A stretch of 64,000 nt of DNA from Psococerastis gibbosa. Taxonomy: Eukaryota; Arthropoda; Insecta; Psocodea; Psocidae. How positions within the stretch are numbered: position 1 is the stretch's first letter; each line of letters opens with the position of its first letter. Positions 50,001-56,230 of this stretch are shown here, piece by piece. Both the position numbers and the translations under genes were made by a program. The notes under the pieces were generated by a model. That model saw only the letters and a program-made list of their open reading frames with translations, did no database searches and was not told the origin of the DNA. The stretch covers positions 11,408,001 through 11,472,000 of the forward strand of contig OZ020485.1 in the NCBI GenBank assembly GCA_963971405.1, read 5' to 3'.

Positions 50001-52345
50001 TCTGTCTGTCTGTTCATCGATTTCCGGGCAAACTACTCAGTGGATTATAATAAAATTCGGCATGTAGGTTCACAAAAATCATACCTCGGGAGTTTTTTTA
50101 TTTATTTTGGGCTATCTCAATTTGGGGGGTTTTATATTCAAAACACTCCAAAAAAACGTCTAAGAAAATTATTTATCCAAAACGGCTCCAACGATTTCTA
50201 TTAAATTCACATATGTTGTAGTCGTTATTAATGCTGACAAAATGCATGGGGTGACTTGCAACTTGATAGTTTGCATCTGGGGGTAAAAAAATAAAAATAA
50301 CTAAATTTTAATGAAAAATTACTAAAAAATAATTTTTCTGTGAAACCTTTCCATCGATGATTTCTACCTTCAGGCATGTATTAAGTTTTAAATTGAGTAA
50401 CGAAACCGGACGGGTTGCTTTCCCGGAAAAGTATTTGGTTTTGTAGAAAAAATGTTTTTTTTTTTAAATGATAGAAAATTCACGTAGAAATTCATTGCGC
50501 GCCCTACCAGTATTGCTGGGTGGTAATGTGTTGGTCTGACCCATCTAGAATTTACCTCACCTCTAGTGACATCAGGTGGACAACACCACACCCCCCCCCC
50601 CCTCCCCGAGATATCGGAAATTGAACCATAGGAAAATTATTTACCATGAAATTACTCATTTTCTCTTTCTACTAATTTTGATAAACTGGAAAGCATGTTC
50701 GAGTAAACTCGGACCGGTTCTTTGTAATTTGTTCATGAATATTGAGTCTTTTAGTTTTTTACCCCCAGAAATAAATTATCAAGGGGCAAGTGACCTATTG
50801 GTTTATGTTTACATTAATTACAACGACATTGTGAATTTAAAGAAAATCGTAGCAGCCGTTTTGGAGGAGAAAATTTGCCACTTGTTTATGGAGTTTTTCA
50901 GAGTGAAACCCCCCCTTCCCAAAATTGAGTTAGCCCAAGGTTAAAAAACATGGTTCCCAGGCATGACTTTTTTTAAACCTACATGTCGAGTTTCATACAA
51001 ATTCACCAAGTAGTTTGCCCACACACAAATCGACGAACAGATAGCCAGACAGACAGACATTTAGTAAAAACCACTTTTTGTTCTTGTCCTCAAAACGTGT
51101 AAACCCACTGAAATCTCAAAATCGAAAATTTCGTCATCACAACACTTTCCTCATACTAGGTAGATACGTATAGTTAGGAAAGCACTAAGGACTCTTCGTG
51201 TATTCCACTGACAGACCCAATTTTTGATATCTCTCCACTCGGCTTGGCCCAAATTAAATCGGCACTCTCTTGTCAATGCATTCTCTCACATCTTCTCGTC
51301 CACATTGTGATTGATGTCCGTCTTTCCCTGCTATCGCAGCAATCAGGGGCGCCAACTACGGGGGGGGGGGGGGGCACGGAACTTCCCCGGGGGTGGGGTC
51401 CAGGGAGTGTCATGTTCTGTATACGCTTTAGGAGGGATAATTCCTCCCTGCTCTGGACGTGGCCCCACCAACTGAGTCTTCTTTCCCTCAGTTTCAGTGC
51501 GACATCAGCAGTTTTCATCTCCAACCTTATATCCTTATTTCGGCGCCGGTCTTGCAGGGTCAGTCCACACGCCCTTCGTAGCATTCTCATTTCCGCCTCG
51601 TGGATTTTGTGTTCATCTCGCTTCCTGACCGCCCAACACTCCGCACATATAATACTATAATACTTGTACGCAAATACAGCTCCTATAGAAAGAACATAAT
51701 GGAAATGGGCAACAACATAATAAGTATCATGTAGAACTATATCAATACATGACGAAGCAGTAGTATCCGGGATAATAGGCCGTGGTCGTTCTGAAAGAGT
51801 ATTTCCAAAAGTTTCGTCAACATCTGTGGTCGCCATCTTCAGTGGAAGTGCGTAGACTTCGAAGATTGTATCTCGGAGGCTCAGCAGCAACTGTTTGGGC
51901 AAGGGGAATAAGGGGATGTGCACTGACAACGACCACGGCCTATCATCCCGGATACTACTGCTTCGTCACATAACTCCGGCCGTGAAAGCCTTTGTAATTA
52001 TAATTATAACACTACCTAGGCACATACCTAACCACGTAGGTATATTTTATCTTAAAAATTAATTATAATTATTTTCTGATCCCTGAAATCGAATCCTATA
52101 CTATTGCAGGTGTTCTAGGACTGCTCAATGGTATTTACGGTGAAAAATTCTACGTCAAATGCTACCAACAAATAGGACCTCTTCTGGACATTTTGGCGCT
52201 GGTCAATAGCGCCATCAACTTCATCCTGTACTGCGCAATGAGCCGACAATTTCGCTTACAATTCGCCAAACTGTTCAGGCCGACAGTTCTCGCTCACTGG
52301 GGTCCCAAACCTTCCCAGTCGGAAGTCCAAAGTACTTATGTCTGA
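28909..52345 (+). CDS. Myosuppressin/FMRFamide-type peptide GPCR (DMSR-like), five coding exons
   Basis: Join 28909-29090, 40463-40771, 48682-48893, 49475-49714 and 52110-52345: 1179 nt, 392 residues plus stop. All four introns are GT-AG with gtaag donors and pyrimidine-cag acceptors, in phases 2, 2, 1 and 1; split codons W61, N164, A235 and G315 all make sense. The extracellular N terminus (1-60) has N-glycosylation sites N2, N13 and N26; seven hydrophobic segments follow. TM3 ends WRY (158-160) in place of DRY, after [15 protein letters not shown]6 has [14 protein letters not shown]7 has NSAINFILY (347-355). These are features I associate with arthropod myosuppressin receptors, which couple amidated neuropeptides to G proteins at the plasma membrane. 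The C terminus STYV fits a class I PDZ ligand. An in-frame TAA upstream (28894) supports the start. The exact ligand is inference; a related FMRFamide-like receptor is possible. Confidence 0.88.
29293..29500 (+). mobile_element. tRNA-derived SINE (family T), intron 1
   Basis: Head GACATGTAGAGTGGTAGTCC (A-box-like), GTTGGTTTGAGTTCTAC (B-box-like), body GGGCATGTAAAGCAGGCGG, GTAAGAGAGGGCTTTATAGC and GCTAGGTTGGCTTAGTAATA, then a T/A-rich tail. Inferred pol III-driven retroposon. Confidence 0.8.
29514..29628 (+). mobile_element. tRNA-derived SINE (family T), 5'-truncated
   Basis: Matches only the 3' body (GAGCATGTAAAGCAGGCTGT to GGTTGGCTTAGTAATAGAA) with an (ATTT)n tail, immediately after the copy at 29293. 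Confidence 0.8.
30055..30343 (+). mobile_element. 5S rRNA-derived SINE, subfamily B, full copy
   Basis: Flanked by a perfect 13-bp target duplication TAATTATAACTTA (30042-30054 and 30344-30356). The head GGCCGCCATACCAAGTTGAA parallels 5S rRNA bases 6 onward. GATAACTTGGTTGTGTGCAC and GGTAGGGAAACATGGTAGG occupy the internal control region. The body shares CTACTATAATCAGGAGGTCC with subfamily A, but the 3' end is different and the tail is (ACT)n. Confidence 0.85.
30403..30575 (+). pseudogene. LINE C-terminal remnant
   Basis: One frame reads [20 protein letters not shown] then PKKMHE, the RxRWxGHVxRM block found near the C terminus of many non-LTR retrotransposon polymerases. After a deletion it continues [15 protein letters not shown], the usual terminal phrase. 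It has internal frame breaks and is a dead fragment in receptor intron 1. Confidence 0.7.
30576..32767. other. Intronic non-coding DNA, nothing recognised
   Basis: No repeat boundaries could be supported. There is an AAGT microsatellite at about 31795-31810. Open frames at 30722-31030 and 32284-32499 show no domains. Confidence 0.4.
32768..32985 (+). mobile_element. tRNA-derived SINE (family T), intron 1, full head
   Basis: GGACATGTAGAGTAGTGGTA, TTCACCCGAAAGGCTGTTGG and TCCGAGTCCCACAC form the tRNA-like head. The body GAGGGCATGTAAGGTCCCGG...GCTAGGTTGGCTTAG follows with a TTTATTTATTTATT tail. There is a short deletion in the body relative to 29293. Confidence 0.85.
33459..33735 (+). repeat. 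Tandem duplication of about 160 bp
   Basis: CACTTCATTTTCAGAT, CCCATTCACAGAGGAAACTT and TAGAGAATAGAGACTTAATT occur in the same order twice (33467-33562 and 33627-33716) with few differences. Recent local duplication within intron 1. Confidence 0.85.
33839..34048. mobile_element. hAT-type MITE, 210 bp
   Basis: Left CAGTGCCGGATTTATA, right TATAAATCCAGGACTG, with 8-bp flanks TACTAGGG and TGCTAGGG (7/8). The terminal CAGTGCCGG is shared with the intact hAT at 59146, so that family's transposase is a plausible mobiliser. Confidence 0.8.
34207..35041 (+). mobile_element. HINE/Helentron-like element, full copy 1
   Basis: The 5' end GCTTTCCAATTTATACGTAG opens a hairpin closed by GTATAAGGAAAGC. A GTCT-rich microsatellite lies at about 34330-34360. 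Near the 3' end ATAAATTGGAAAGC is an inverted copy of the 5' terminus, followed by the hairpin TTCGAGTAAACTCGGA and the end CCGGTTC, flanked by T runs on both sides. An asymmetric terminal inverted repeat, 3' hairpin, GTCY microsatellite and T|T insertion are features I associate with Helentron-derived elements such as DINE-1. It codes for nothing; the open frames are by-products. Confidence 0.75.
35171..36020 (+). mobile_element. HINE/Helentron-like element, full copy 2
   Basis: Same start, microsatellite, sub-terminal inverted repeat, hairpin and end as copy 1, about 130 bp downstream in the same orientation. Largely collinear, with a longer poly-C tract near 35888. Confidence 0.75.
36200..36384. 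mobile_element. hAT-type MITE, 185 bp
   Basis: CAAGGACGAAGCCAGGATTT at the left and CCTGGGATACGGCCTTG at the right, flanked by GGTGCTAG and GGTACTAG (7/8). Two poly-G tracts lie inside. Confidence 0.75.
36945..37400 (-). pseudogene. LINE C-terminal remnant interrupted by a MITE
   Basis: On the minus strand one frame reads [18 protein letters not shown], another continues [20 protein letters not shown] and, beyond the inserted MITE, the closing [10 protein letters not shown] phrase. The frameshift between them and the MITE insertion make it a dead copy of the same kind of LINE as 30403-30575. Confidence 0.75.
36982..37157. mobile_element. hAT-type MITE, 176 bp, perfect target duplication
   Basis: CAAGGGCGGATTTT at the left, AAAATCCGCCCTTG at the right, flanked by GCTCGACA on both sides (36974-36981 and 37158-37165). 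It lies inside a LINE remnant, so it is younger than that. The G-tract at 37111 is part of it. Confidence 0.9.
37401..38042. other. Intronic non-coding DNA
   Basis: A (TTTC)n microsatellite lies at about 37868-37892. Nothing else recognised. Confidence 0.4.
38058..39886 (-). mobile_element. 5'-truncated LINE with RT and RNase H, 1.8 kb
   Basis: Flanked by a perfect 15-bp target duplication AGTACCACACTAGAC (38043-38057 and 39887-39901). The minus-strand sequence carries the C-terminal half of a reverse transcriptase, an RNase H domain and a CCHC knuckle, then stops 12 bases before the 3' end, which reads TAGTAAAGTAGTAAA in place of a long poly-A. RNase H plus a short repeated tail suggests an I-like clade; the clade is inference. 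It lies antisense in receptor intron 1. Confidence 0.92.
38070..39914 (-). CDS. Retrotransposon ORF2 fragment: reverse transcriptase, RNase H, CCHC
   Basis: An open frame of 614 codons, whose first ~10 codons come from host flank and the target duplication. RT block with [20 protein letters not shown] (residues 30-49) and YADD (65-68, the catalytic aspartates of the RT palm). Thumb-like region to about 250. RNase H has all four acidic residues in context: D356 (YCDGSSM), E391 ([10 protein letters not shown]), D417 (LIDCQA) and D471 (GNEKADELA). A C-terminal CPLC...H...C zinc knuckle sits at 562-578. The endonuclease and the N-terminal RT fingers are missing through 5' truncation. The frame is otherwise uninterrupted, so the insertion is fairly recent. 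It cannot retrotranspose on its own. Confidence 0.92.
   Translation of the reverse strand: MFRKRLVWYYERRQRVRFKNSTSKFRLQRQGLAQGAVISCQLFNLMINDVPDVIREIPGVEALLYADDLLIWATSSNIKALETILNATLANLAKWADKNCLTVSTEKTVYQILSLSTRQPDVKLRYKGVDLDKQDVSKYLGVSIDKKLSWKPHIDSAAERATKRCRLLKRLTATKWGATQDVLTTTYKTYVRPILEYGSEVTITASATTSSKLETTQNRALRTITGAPKSTPIAAMEVQTSIEPIQCRSVLFWERQKRILPKKWGSYKNATSRLKTQVTPLTLADSIKTKYNILLGEAAPFPVQQEVVRSLPMANLDLIGHDLPKNQSSDVALRKAALETIHTTYPATEWLHIYCDGSSMPGSGNTGAGYTSTNFQGSVAVGAPLTNYDGEIAAIYEAAAHLDHHTGPKRKVVFLIDCQAAICALATNKATDCTKTLLCRSRLSTLIVAGWHIMLQWIPSHVGIDGNEKADELAKQGTTFQQPACPQSYTSAKAAINRAIGTWSRAHYSQVSLGKSWARLIDNPIPRSLPRAVAVAAFRTTTGHDYLATHLHRIGVLQSEACPLCDEPKMDAAHLPNCPALATDSPPENELAETSRLYWSARHLMANLPRVGVG
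40463..40771 (+). CDS. Receptor exon 2: TM1 to TM3
   Basis: Acceptor TTCTCATTTCAG ends at 40462; donor AA|gtaagt at 40772. Encodes [20 protein letters not shown] (TM1), [17 protein letters not shown] (TM2), a sequon NFS at 125 in the first extracellular loop, and TM3 to WRYIAI. This is the exon that identifies the family most clearly. Confidence 0.92.
40822..41140 (-). repeat. tRNA-Thr-like repeat unit, decayed copy 4
   Basis: Runs from ACATATAACACTGACATTAT to CGAACAAGTCTGTGAGC. Its tRNA-like part (about 40927-40996, minus) has lost several bases of the T arm and carries substitutions in the anticodon stem. Sits just after receptor exon 2. Confidence 0.75.
41141..42056. other. Intronic non-coding DNA, nothing recognised
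   Basis: Short frames only; a C/T-rich stretch lies at about 41425-41452. Confidence 0.4.
42065..42465. mobile_element. hAT-type MITE, 401 bp, perfect target duplication
   Basis: CAGTGGCGGATCCAGAGGGG at the left, CTGGACCCGCCCTTG at the right, GAACTGGG on both sides (42057-42064 and 42466-42473). The CAGTGGCGGATCCAG terminus is a common hAT MITE end in animals as I recall. Confidence 0.9.
42573..42964. mobile_element. Long foldback MITE, family F1
   Basis: GGCGCTGATTCCACCGACCG and CGGTCGGTGGAATCGCC face each other around nested termini and the TTGATCAATTTTAAC core. The right end has a 2-3 bp deletion. Confidence 0.8.
43560..43745 (+). mobile_element. tRNA-derived SINE (family T), partial head
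   Basis: TCACCCGGTTTGAATCCAAC is a shortened head; the body GGGCATGTAAAGCAGGTCGT to GCTAGGTTGGGTTAGTAATA and an ATTTATTTATTTAT tail follow. Confidence 0.8.
43746..45165. other. Intronic non-coding DNA
   Basis: T/C low complexity lies at about 44240-44280 and a G-tract at about 44790 that follows a hAT-MITE-like CAAGGCCGTGCCTAGG left end at 44765. No right end was placed. Confidence 0.4.
45166..45301. mobile_element. Small foldback element, about 136 bp
   Basis: GGCGTTTATAATACCGGGGT and ACCGGTATTATAAACGCC are inverted, with GGTTAAATAAATACC and GGATTAAATAAATACC as inner direct repeats. The ATACCGG motif recalls the nested MITE at 13466. Confidence 0.65.
45325..45400 (+). mobile_element. Fragment of the TGACGAAGCAG MITE
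   Basis: GATGAAGCAGTAGAATCTCG and GACCGTGGTCGACCTAAAAT match the left end of 51750-51968. Confidence 0.6.
45698..46073. mobile_element. Long foldback MITE, family F1, with a possible target duplication
   Basis: GCGCCCATTCCATCGACCGG and its right-hand complement CGGTCGGTGGAATGGGCGC. ATTAA lies directly outside both ends (45693-45697 and 46074-46078), the best candidate target duplication in this family. The core matches the other F1 copies; the right arm has deletions. Confidence 0.8.
46599..46955 (+). mobile_element. 5S rRNA-derived SINE, subfamily A, full copy with perfect TSD
   Basis: Starts GCCAACGGCCCTACCATGTT at the very first base after a perfect 16-bp target duplication ACTTATATTTGGAAGT (46583-46598 and 46956-46971). 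Then GCGGCAACTTGGTAGTGTGC, GGGGAACATGGTGGGACATG, the shared TCCACTATAATCAGGAGGTC and a 3' end GCAGAAATGCTGAAAGC with a short A-run. That the 5S-like base 1 coincides with the element start is what a pol III transcript of a 5S-type promoter would give. Confidence 0.9.
46972..47832. other. Intronic non-coding DNA with C/G tracts
   Basis: Homopolymer tracts lie at about 47030, 47418 and 47720. Nothing else bounded. Confidence 0.4.
47833..47975. mobile_element. Short foldback MITE, 143 bp, near-perfect hairpin
   Basis: GGCGGGGTTTCCACATGCGT and ACGTATGTGGAAACCCCGCC bound arms TCAATGGTCAATGGTAAATA and complement, then ACGTGGTAGCAG/CTGCTAAAACGT, with a loop near TTTTAGTATG. Same termini as F1 but without the long centre. 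Confidence 0.85.
48390..48660. repeat. Third relative of the 3155-3930 repeat
   Basis: TTTCACCGCTATTGG, TTTAGCTTAGGGTTA and TTAGGCGCCATCTTTTCAGT parallel the earlier copies. It lies just upstream of receptor exon 3. Confidence 0.45.
48682..48893 (+). CDS. Receptor exon 3: TM4 and second extracellular loop
   Basis: Acceptor TTTTGTTGCAG ends at 48681; donor G|gtaagt at 48894. Encodes HPQHS after the split N164, TM4 ([18 protein letters not shown]) and a long second extracellular loop to FNFWTY. The loop contains no Cys, so the usual TM3-loop disulphide of class A receptors seems to be missing here. Confidence 0.9.
49475..49714 (+). CDS. Receptor exon 4: TM5, third intracellular loop, TM6
   Basis: Acceptor AATCTTGTTGCAG ends at 49474; donor G|gtaagc at 49715. 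Encodes TM5 ([19 protein letters not shown]), a basic intracellular loop with a KRD...RAERTTT end typical of peptide receptors, and TM6 to ELPQ. Confidence 0.92.
49837..50720 (+). mobile_element. HINE/Helentron-like element, full copy 3
   Basis: In receptor intron 4. Start GCTTTCTAATTTATACGTAG, the longest GTCTGTCTGTCTGTCT tract of the three, sub-terminal ATAAACTGGAAAGC, hairpin TTCGAGTAAACTCGGA and end CCGGTTC. T runs flank both ends. Confidence 0.75.
50755..51175 (-). mobile_element. HINE/Helentron-like element fragment
   Basis: Inverse of the neighbouring copy 3: GTAGTTTGCCCACACACAAA, ACAGATAGCCAGACAGACAG and AATCGAAAATTTCGTCATCA in order, ending near GGAAAGCAC. The 3' hairpin is missing. 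With copy 3 it forms a large inverted repeat. Confidence 0.7.
51420..51660 (-). pseudogene. RTE-like LINE C-terminal fragment
   Basis: The minus-strand frame contains [40 protein letters not shown] and [13 protein letters not shown], typical of the region after the polymerase in RTE/BovB-type LINEs. It fades into a poly-G/C tract at 51360 and has no RT core, so it is a fragment. The surrounding 218-codon open frame (51273-51929) is a chance extension. Confidence 0.75.
51750..51968. mobile_element. MITE with 41-bp TIRs (TGACGAAGCAG family), 219 bp
   Basis: TGACGAAGCAGTAGTATCCG continues to GGCCGTGGTCGTT and is repeated inverted at 51928-51968 with one mismatch. The target duplication is unclear and the superfamily unassigned. 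Partial copies lie at 15560, 45325 and 63945. Confidence 0.8.
52110..52345 (+). CDS. Receptor exon 5: TM7, helix 8, C terminus and stop
   Basis: Acceptor ATACTATTGCAG ends at 52109; TGA at 52343-52345. Encodes G315, the third extracellular loop with one Cys, TM7 with [15 protein letters not shown], an amphipathic [11 protein letters not shown] helix 8, and a short tail ending STYV. This is the last coding exon. Confidence 0.92.
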
Positions 52346-53580
52346 TTAGAACTAGCGCAACTGACAAACACTATATATAGTTGTAGTAGCACCCAATACA
52401 ACAAACCTGTGATTGATTTACAATTTTGTGATGGATTGTAATTTGTTATGGTATAGTGTACTCGTTGAATCATTGCCAGATTCCCGAATTTTTCGCCCCC
52501 TTCCCCCCCCCCCCCCACAGGGGTGGCCAGATATTTGGAAGATAAAAAGAGTTTAGCCTAAGTTCTGTCAGATACCATGGTGGGGTGTAGTAGTTAGTAG
52601 TATTCTTGAGCCTACGCATTCTTTGGAAAGTGGTAAAGGGTGAAAAGTAGGCACAATACTATGCTATAGAGTGACTTCCGCCTGAAATGGGCAAGCTTAT
52701 TCAAACGTAGATTGTTTAATTTAGTAGCATTTTCATAAAGGATTTGCTCAAATTTATAAATTTAAGGGTAAAATTATCAATATTTTAAACAAGATGATTT
52801 TTTCTTAAAAGGAGAGACTTGAAAAAAAACCAGGTAGGCCTATTATTAAAAAATGTACATCTGATCACCCTGCACCACCCTCCCTCGCCATCCTCCCTCG
52901 CCACCCTCCCTCACCACCCTCCCTCGCCATCCTCCCTCGCCACCCTCCCTCGCCTCCCTAAATCAAAATCCTAGATCATCCGCTAATGCACTGAAGTTAA
53001 ACTTTTAAGAACACTACTTCACATGTAACTTCACAAAACTTCTGAGCACAGTAGCGTATGTAACGGATCAGTGGATTCTATAGTATTTTAAATGAATTGT
53101 GGTCACTTTGGTGCTGAATAATTACACTTGCCGTGTGTTTTTTCCGTACATTTATGAGCATCGGTTGAAACAAGTGCCGAGCAAGATTGCATTAGTTTAA
53201 ACGTTTGAGTAGGCTTTGAAGTTAATTTTTACATTGCTGGCCTATGTTGTCGGCTAGTGTTAGCTTAAATAATAGGAAATTCAATAAAATTGTTGTAACT
53301 AATATTTGTTATCATGAAAAGCTGTGAAAATTTGAATTTGAGCTAGTCAGTATAGATTGTATGTGATTTCATGATGTAAAACTGTAGAATGTAGGAGTTC
53401 AAGCAACTATATTGAGATTTACAGTAGACCTATGTTAGGGCAAAAATAAATGCCTGCGCAACCTACTCCAAGTAAAGTACCCTGGAGTATAAATCAGTAC
53501 GGTACCTAAGTTAAAGCTACATATTATGAAGAATTCACCCAAATTAATTAAGAGCAATTGTAGGGAAAGAAGATAATGGG
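52346..53580 (+). other. Receptor 3' UTR and flank
   Basis: Directly downstream of the stop codon. An AATAAA at 53283-53288 is a candidate polyadenylation signal, but no transcript data support it. Contains a poly-C tract (about 52504) and the minisatellite below. Confidence 0.35.
52876..52958. repeat. Minisatellite (CCTCCCTCGCCAN)n
   Basis: About six to seven tandem units of 13 bp, alternating CCTCCCTCGCCAT and CCTCCCTCGCCAC, with one CTCACCAC variant. Pure pyrimidine-rich strand. Confidence 0.9.
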
Positions 53581-53711
53581 TAAAATTACAATTATAAATT
53601 ATAAGACTTTTGCATGATAACGTGTCATCACTGAAGCAGCTGTAACTTTATATTTTTAATTATATTTGTGTAAATTGTGCAAAAGTCTTATAATTTATAA
53701 TTGTAATTTTA
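53581..53711. repeat. 131-bp inverted repeat with perfect 34-bp arms
   Basis: TAAAATTACAATTATAAATT through GACTTTTGCA (53581-53614) is exactly complemented at 53678-53711. A 63-bp loop lies between. Possibly a small MITE; no target duplication seen. Confidence 0.85.
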
Positions 53712-53843
53712 CACATTATGTTTCATTTCCTCGAAGTCACGAGAGAAACTCTACATTGGATAGGGAAAGATGACTTTAAAAAATTAAATATCACACGAAA
53801 TATCGATAGTAATAATTAAGAACTGCCAAAAATAGGCCTATTA

Positions 53844-54363
53844 CAGTAGAATCCGCTAATTACGACTCCACCTATAAGGCTAAATTGACCAACCGCCTAT
53901 TATGACGTCATTACACAGAAAGTTTGGTTTCCATACTAAATTCGTTGAAAAAAAAGTCGGACACAATGACTTCGCTTACATTGATATGTCCCTTATTATG
54001 ACCCATTTTTAGTAAATATTAGGTACCTATGTCCAGTTATTAATGACCAACATGAATTTTTTACGCCTTCGGCAATGTGAAAATGAAAAACCAAAAGCAG
54101 ACAAAAATAACAGATTTCCTAATACAAAATGGAAAATACATATAAATATCTACATCCTGTATATCCTTGTACATGCACCATGTATTGTACTTATTACGTG
54201 CAATTTATATTTTTATTTACCTACTGTAATTGCTGTCTCTCTATTAAAATAAAAACACACCGATTTACATAAACATTTTTTTCACAAAACACTTTGTAAG
54301 ACATCCGCTTATTATGACGTGTTTCTAAATTCCCTTTGATGTCATAATAAGTGGATTCTACTG
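53844..54363. mobile_element. pogo/Tigger-like (Tc1-mariner) element, 520 bp
   Basis: CAGTAGAATCCGCTAATTAC at the left and GTCATAATAAGTGGATTCTACTG at the right (ends CAGTAGAATCC inverted), flanked by TA on both sides. A second GACGTCATTA / TTATTATGACG motif repeats inside. No transposase frame, so non-autonomous. The terminus resembles pogo-family ends (CAGTRGAAYC) as I recall them. Confidence 0.85.
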
Positions 54364-54365
54364 TA

Positions 54366-56230
54366 TATCCATTACTAGAAATGCCCCTCAGCTGTTTATA
54401 TTCATGTATCTGACTGTACACACCATTCGTCCCCGTTATTGACATTGGTTTGTACAAAATAACCGAAAGTGAAAGTGCCATAAGGAACAATTTTAAAAAC
54501 TGTGGCGAATTGAAATTAATGACGGCCACGTATCATACATCAAAATGTAAAGGAATATTTCAACTAAGAATATAAATTATTTAAGGTAGCTCTACAATGG
54601 ATATTTCCTGTGGAATTAGATTTAAAAAAATTTAATGTTTGATTGAGGTGTTCGATTTGCTCAGAATGAAATAAACAAAATGTTTATGCAATTTTGACAC
54701 TTCTTGCTTGCGATTTAAATTTTTAATACTTGTATAATGTGTGTCATATAGAAAGTATTATTATTATTATTATTATTATCATTATAGATTCCATAATCAG
54801 CAACTTTGAATTTTAATGGAAAACCATCGGCAATCTTTTCAGTGTTTTGGCCCTACACATAGCGCACTGTATATATAGGTTCTGGAGTACCTACCTATTT
54901 TCAAACGCTTAACAATCTGATGATACTATAGTATAGGTAACCTACTTGCATTTCTACTGACCTCATTGTTATAGGTTAAATATTAATTATAGTTAAATAT
55001 GTTTATTAATGTACTGTTTTTTTTTGTATTTCTTAATGCAGAACATGAACAATCCATCCTCGTTGTGTAAGCCAAGGTATTTTGTGATATCCTACTTTAG
55101 AGTGCTTTCATCAGTGTCGAGCCCGCTGATAAAGCACTTATTGGCTTTAAACAAAAATAATAATTTCTTGTACATTTCTATGTGATTATAAGAATATTTT
55201 GTCCTATTTGTGTGAGTTATTGATGTGTATACATTCCATATTGCCGGTATAGTAGTACCTGACCCATCGAAGGTACGTTTCATAAGAAGCATTGGTCGAT
55301 TATTGAATAGTGTTCGCCCGGGATTGGAAGCAAGTTGAAGTCCCGATTTCGAGACCAAGGCCCGGAACGGGCAATTAATTAATTTGAAAGAAAGAAAATT
55401 GTCTTTATTTTCCACATGGGCGAATTCTCAAGTCATGTTGATGAAAAAATTCATTAAGTTCACCCAGACTACAATTATAGTGTAAAAAAAAAAATTATTT
55501 CCCCATTTTTTAATAAAAATCTACAAATCTCATAGCTATATCATGGCATAGGGTGCAGTGAAAACAATAATCTCACCCAAAACAGCCGCAACTCGCAGAG
55601 CGTCCATATTTTATGACTTAAATATAAGGCGAGTAGGCGAATACTGTGTTGTATCTTATTGTATATTGGTCGGCCCAGTCTTGACTATGCAATCGTTGCA
55701 ATCGAATAATAGAGTGCATTGGGATAGGGAGACTCGAAATTTAAAACTAACCCAAAAGTTAGGTAAAAGCTGCAGTATATTATGGATTTACAAGCTTATA
55801 CAGAGCAATATAATAATATATTATAATAACAATTTTTTACAGCATTATATCAGAGCATGTTACAATAATAGGTGGTAGGGGGACCCCAAAGGATTGACCC
55901 ATGCTGGGGCCCCCTGTTAATTTAAAACAGCTTATAATTTTAGAACTATGTTATACAATAAAAAAATTGACTACCTATAAGAATTTAAAAATGTTCATTA
56001 TTTGCCAAGGAACTATTACAGTACCTATCCTAATTGATAAATAGGAAAGAATGTACGAACTGTGCTCTCGTTCCAGTTCTCCTTGGCTTAAAGATCACTT
56101 TTTCTGTCTACAGCCCTAAGTACTGTACATTATTATATATATTATACACATAGTCCTTCTTCGGGACCAAAATCATGTATATATAGAGCAAAAAATAATA
56201 CCTCAACTTGTAAGATTGTAAGAAGGAAAA
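54366..56230. other. Non-coding DNA, nothing firmly recognised
   Basis: A TTA microsatellite lies at about 54757-54777. A 107-codon minus-strand frame (55092-55415) has a plausible protein-like composition but no motif I can name. Confidence 0.4.

Noticed and set aside
49872..50204. Open frames with [12 protein letters not shown] repeats
   Set aside because: They are the translation of the GTCT microsatellite in the HINE-like element, as at 34245-34457.
51273..51929. 218-codon minus-strand open frame as a gene
   Set aside because: Only its middle (about 51420-51660) resembles an RTE-type LINE. Its start is inside a MITE and its end inside an unrelated stretch.
52876..52958. CRISPR-like array
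   Set aside because: Units are contiguous 13-mers without spacers; the genome is eukaryotic.
55092..55415. 107-codon minus-strand frame as a gene
   Set aside because: Protein-like composition but no motif, splice context or copy to support it.
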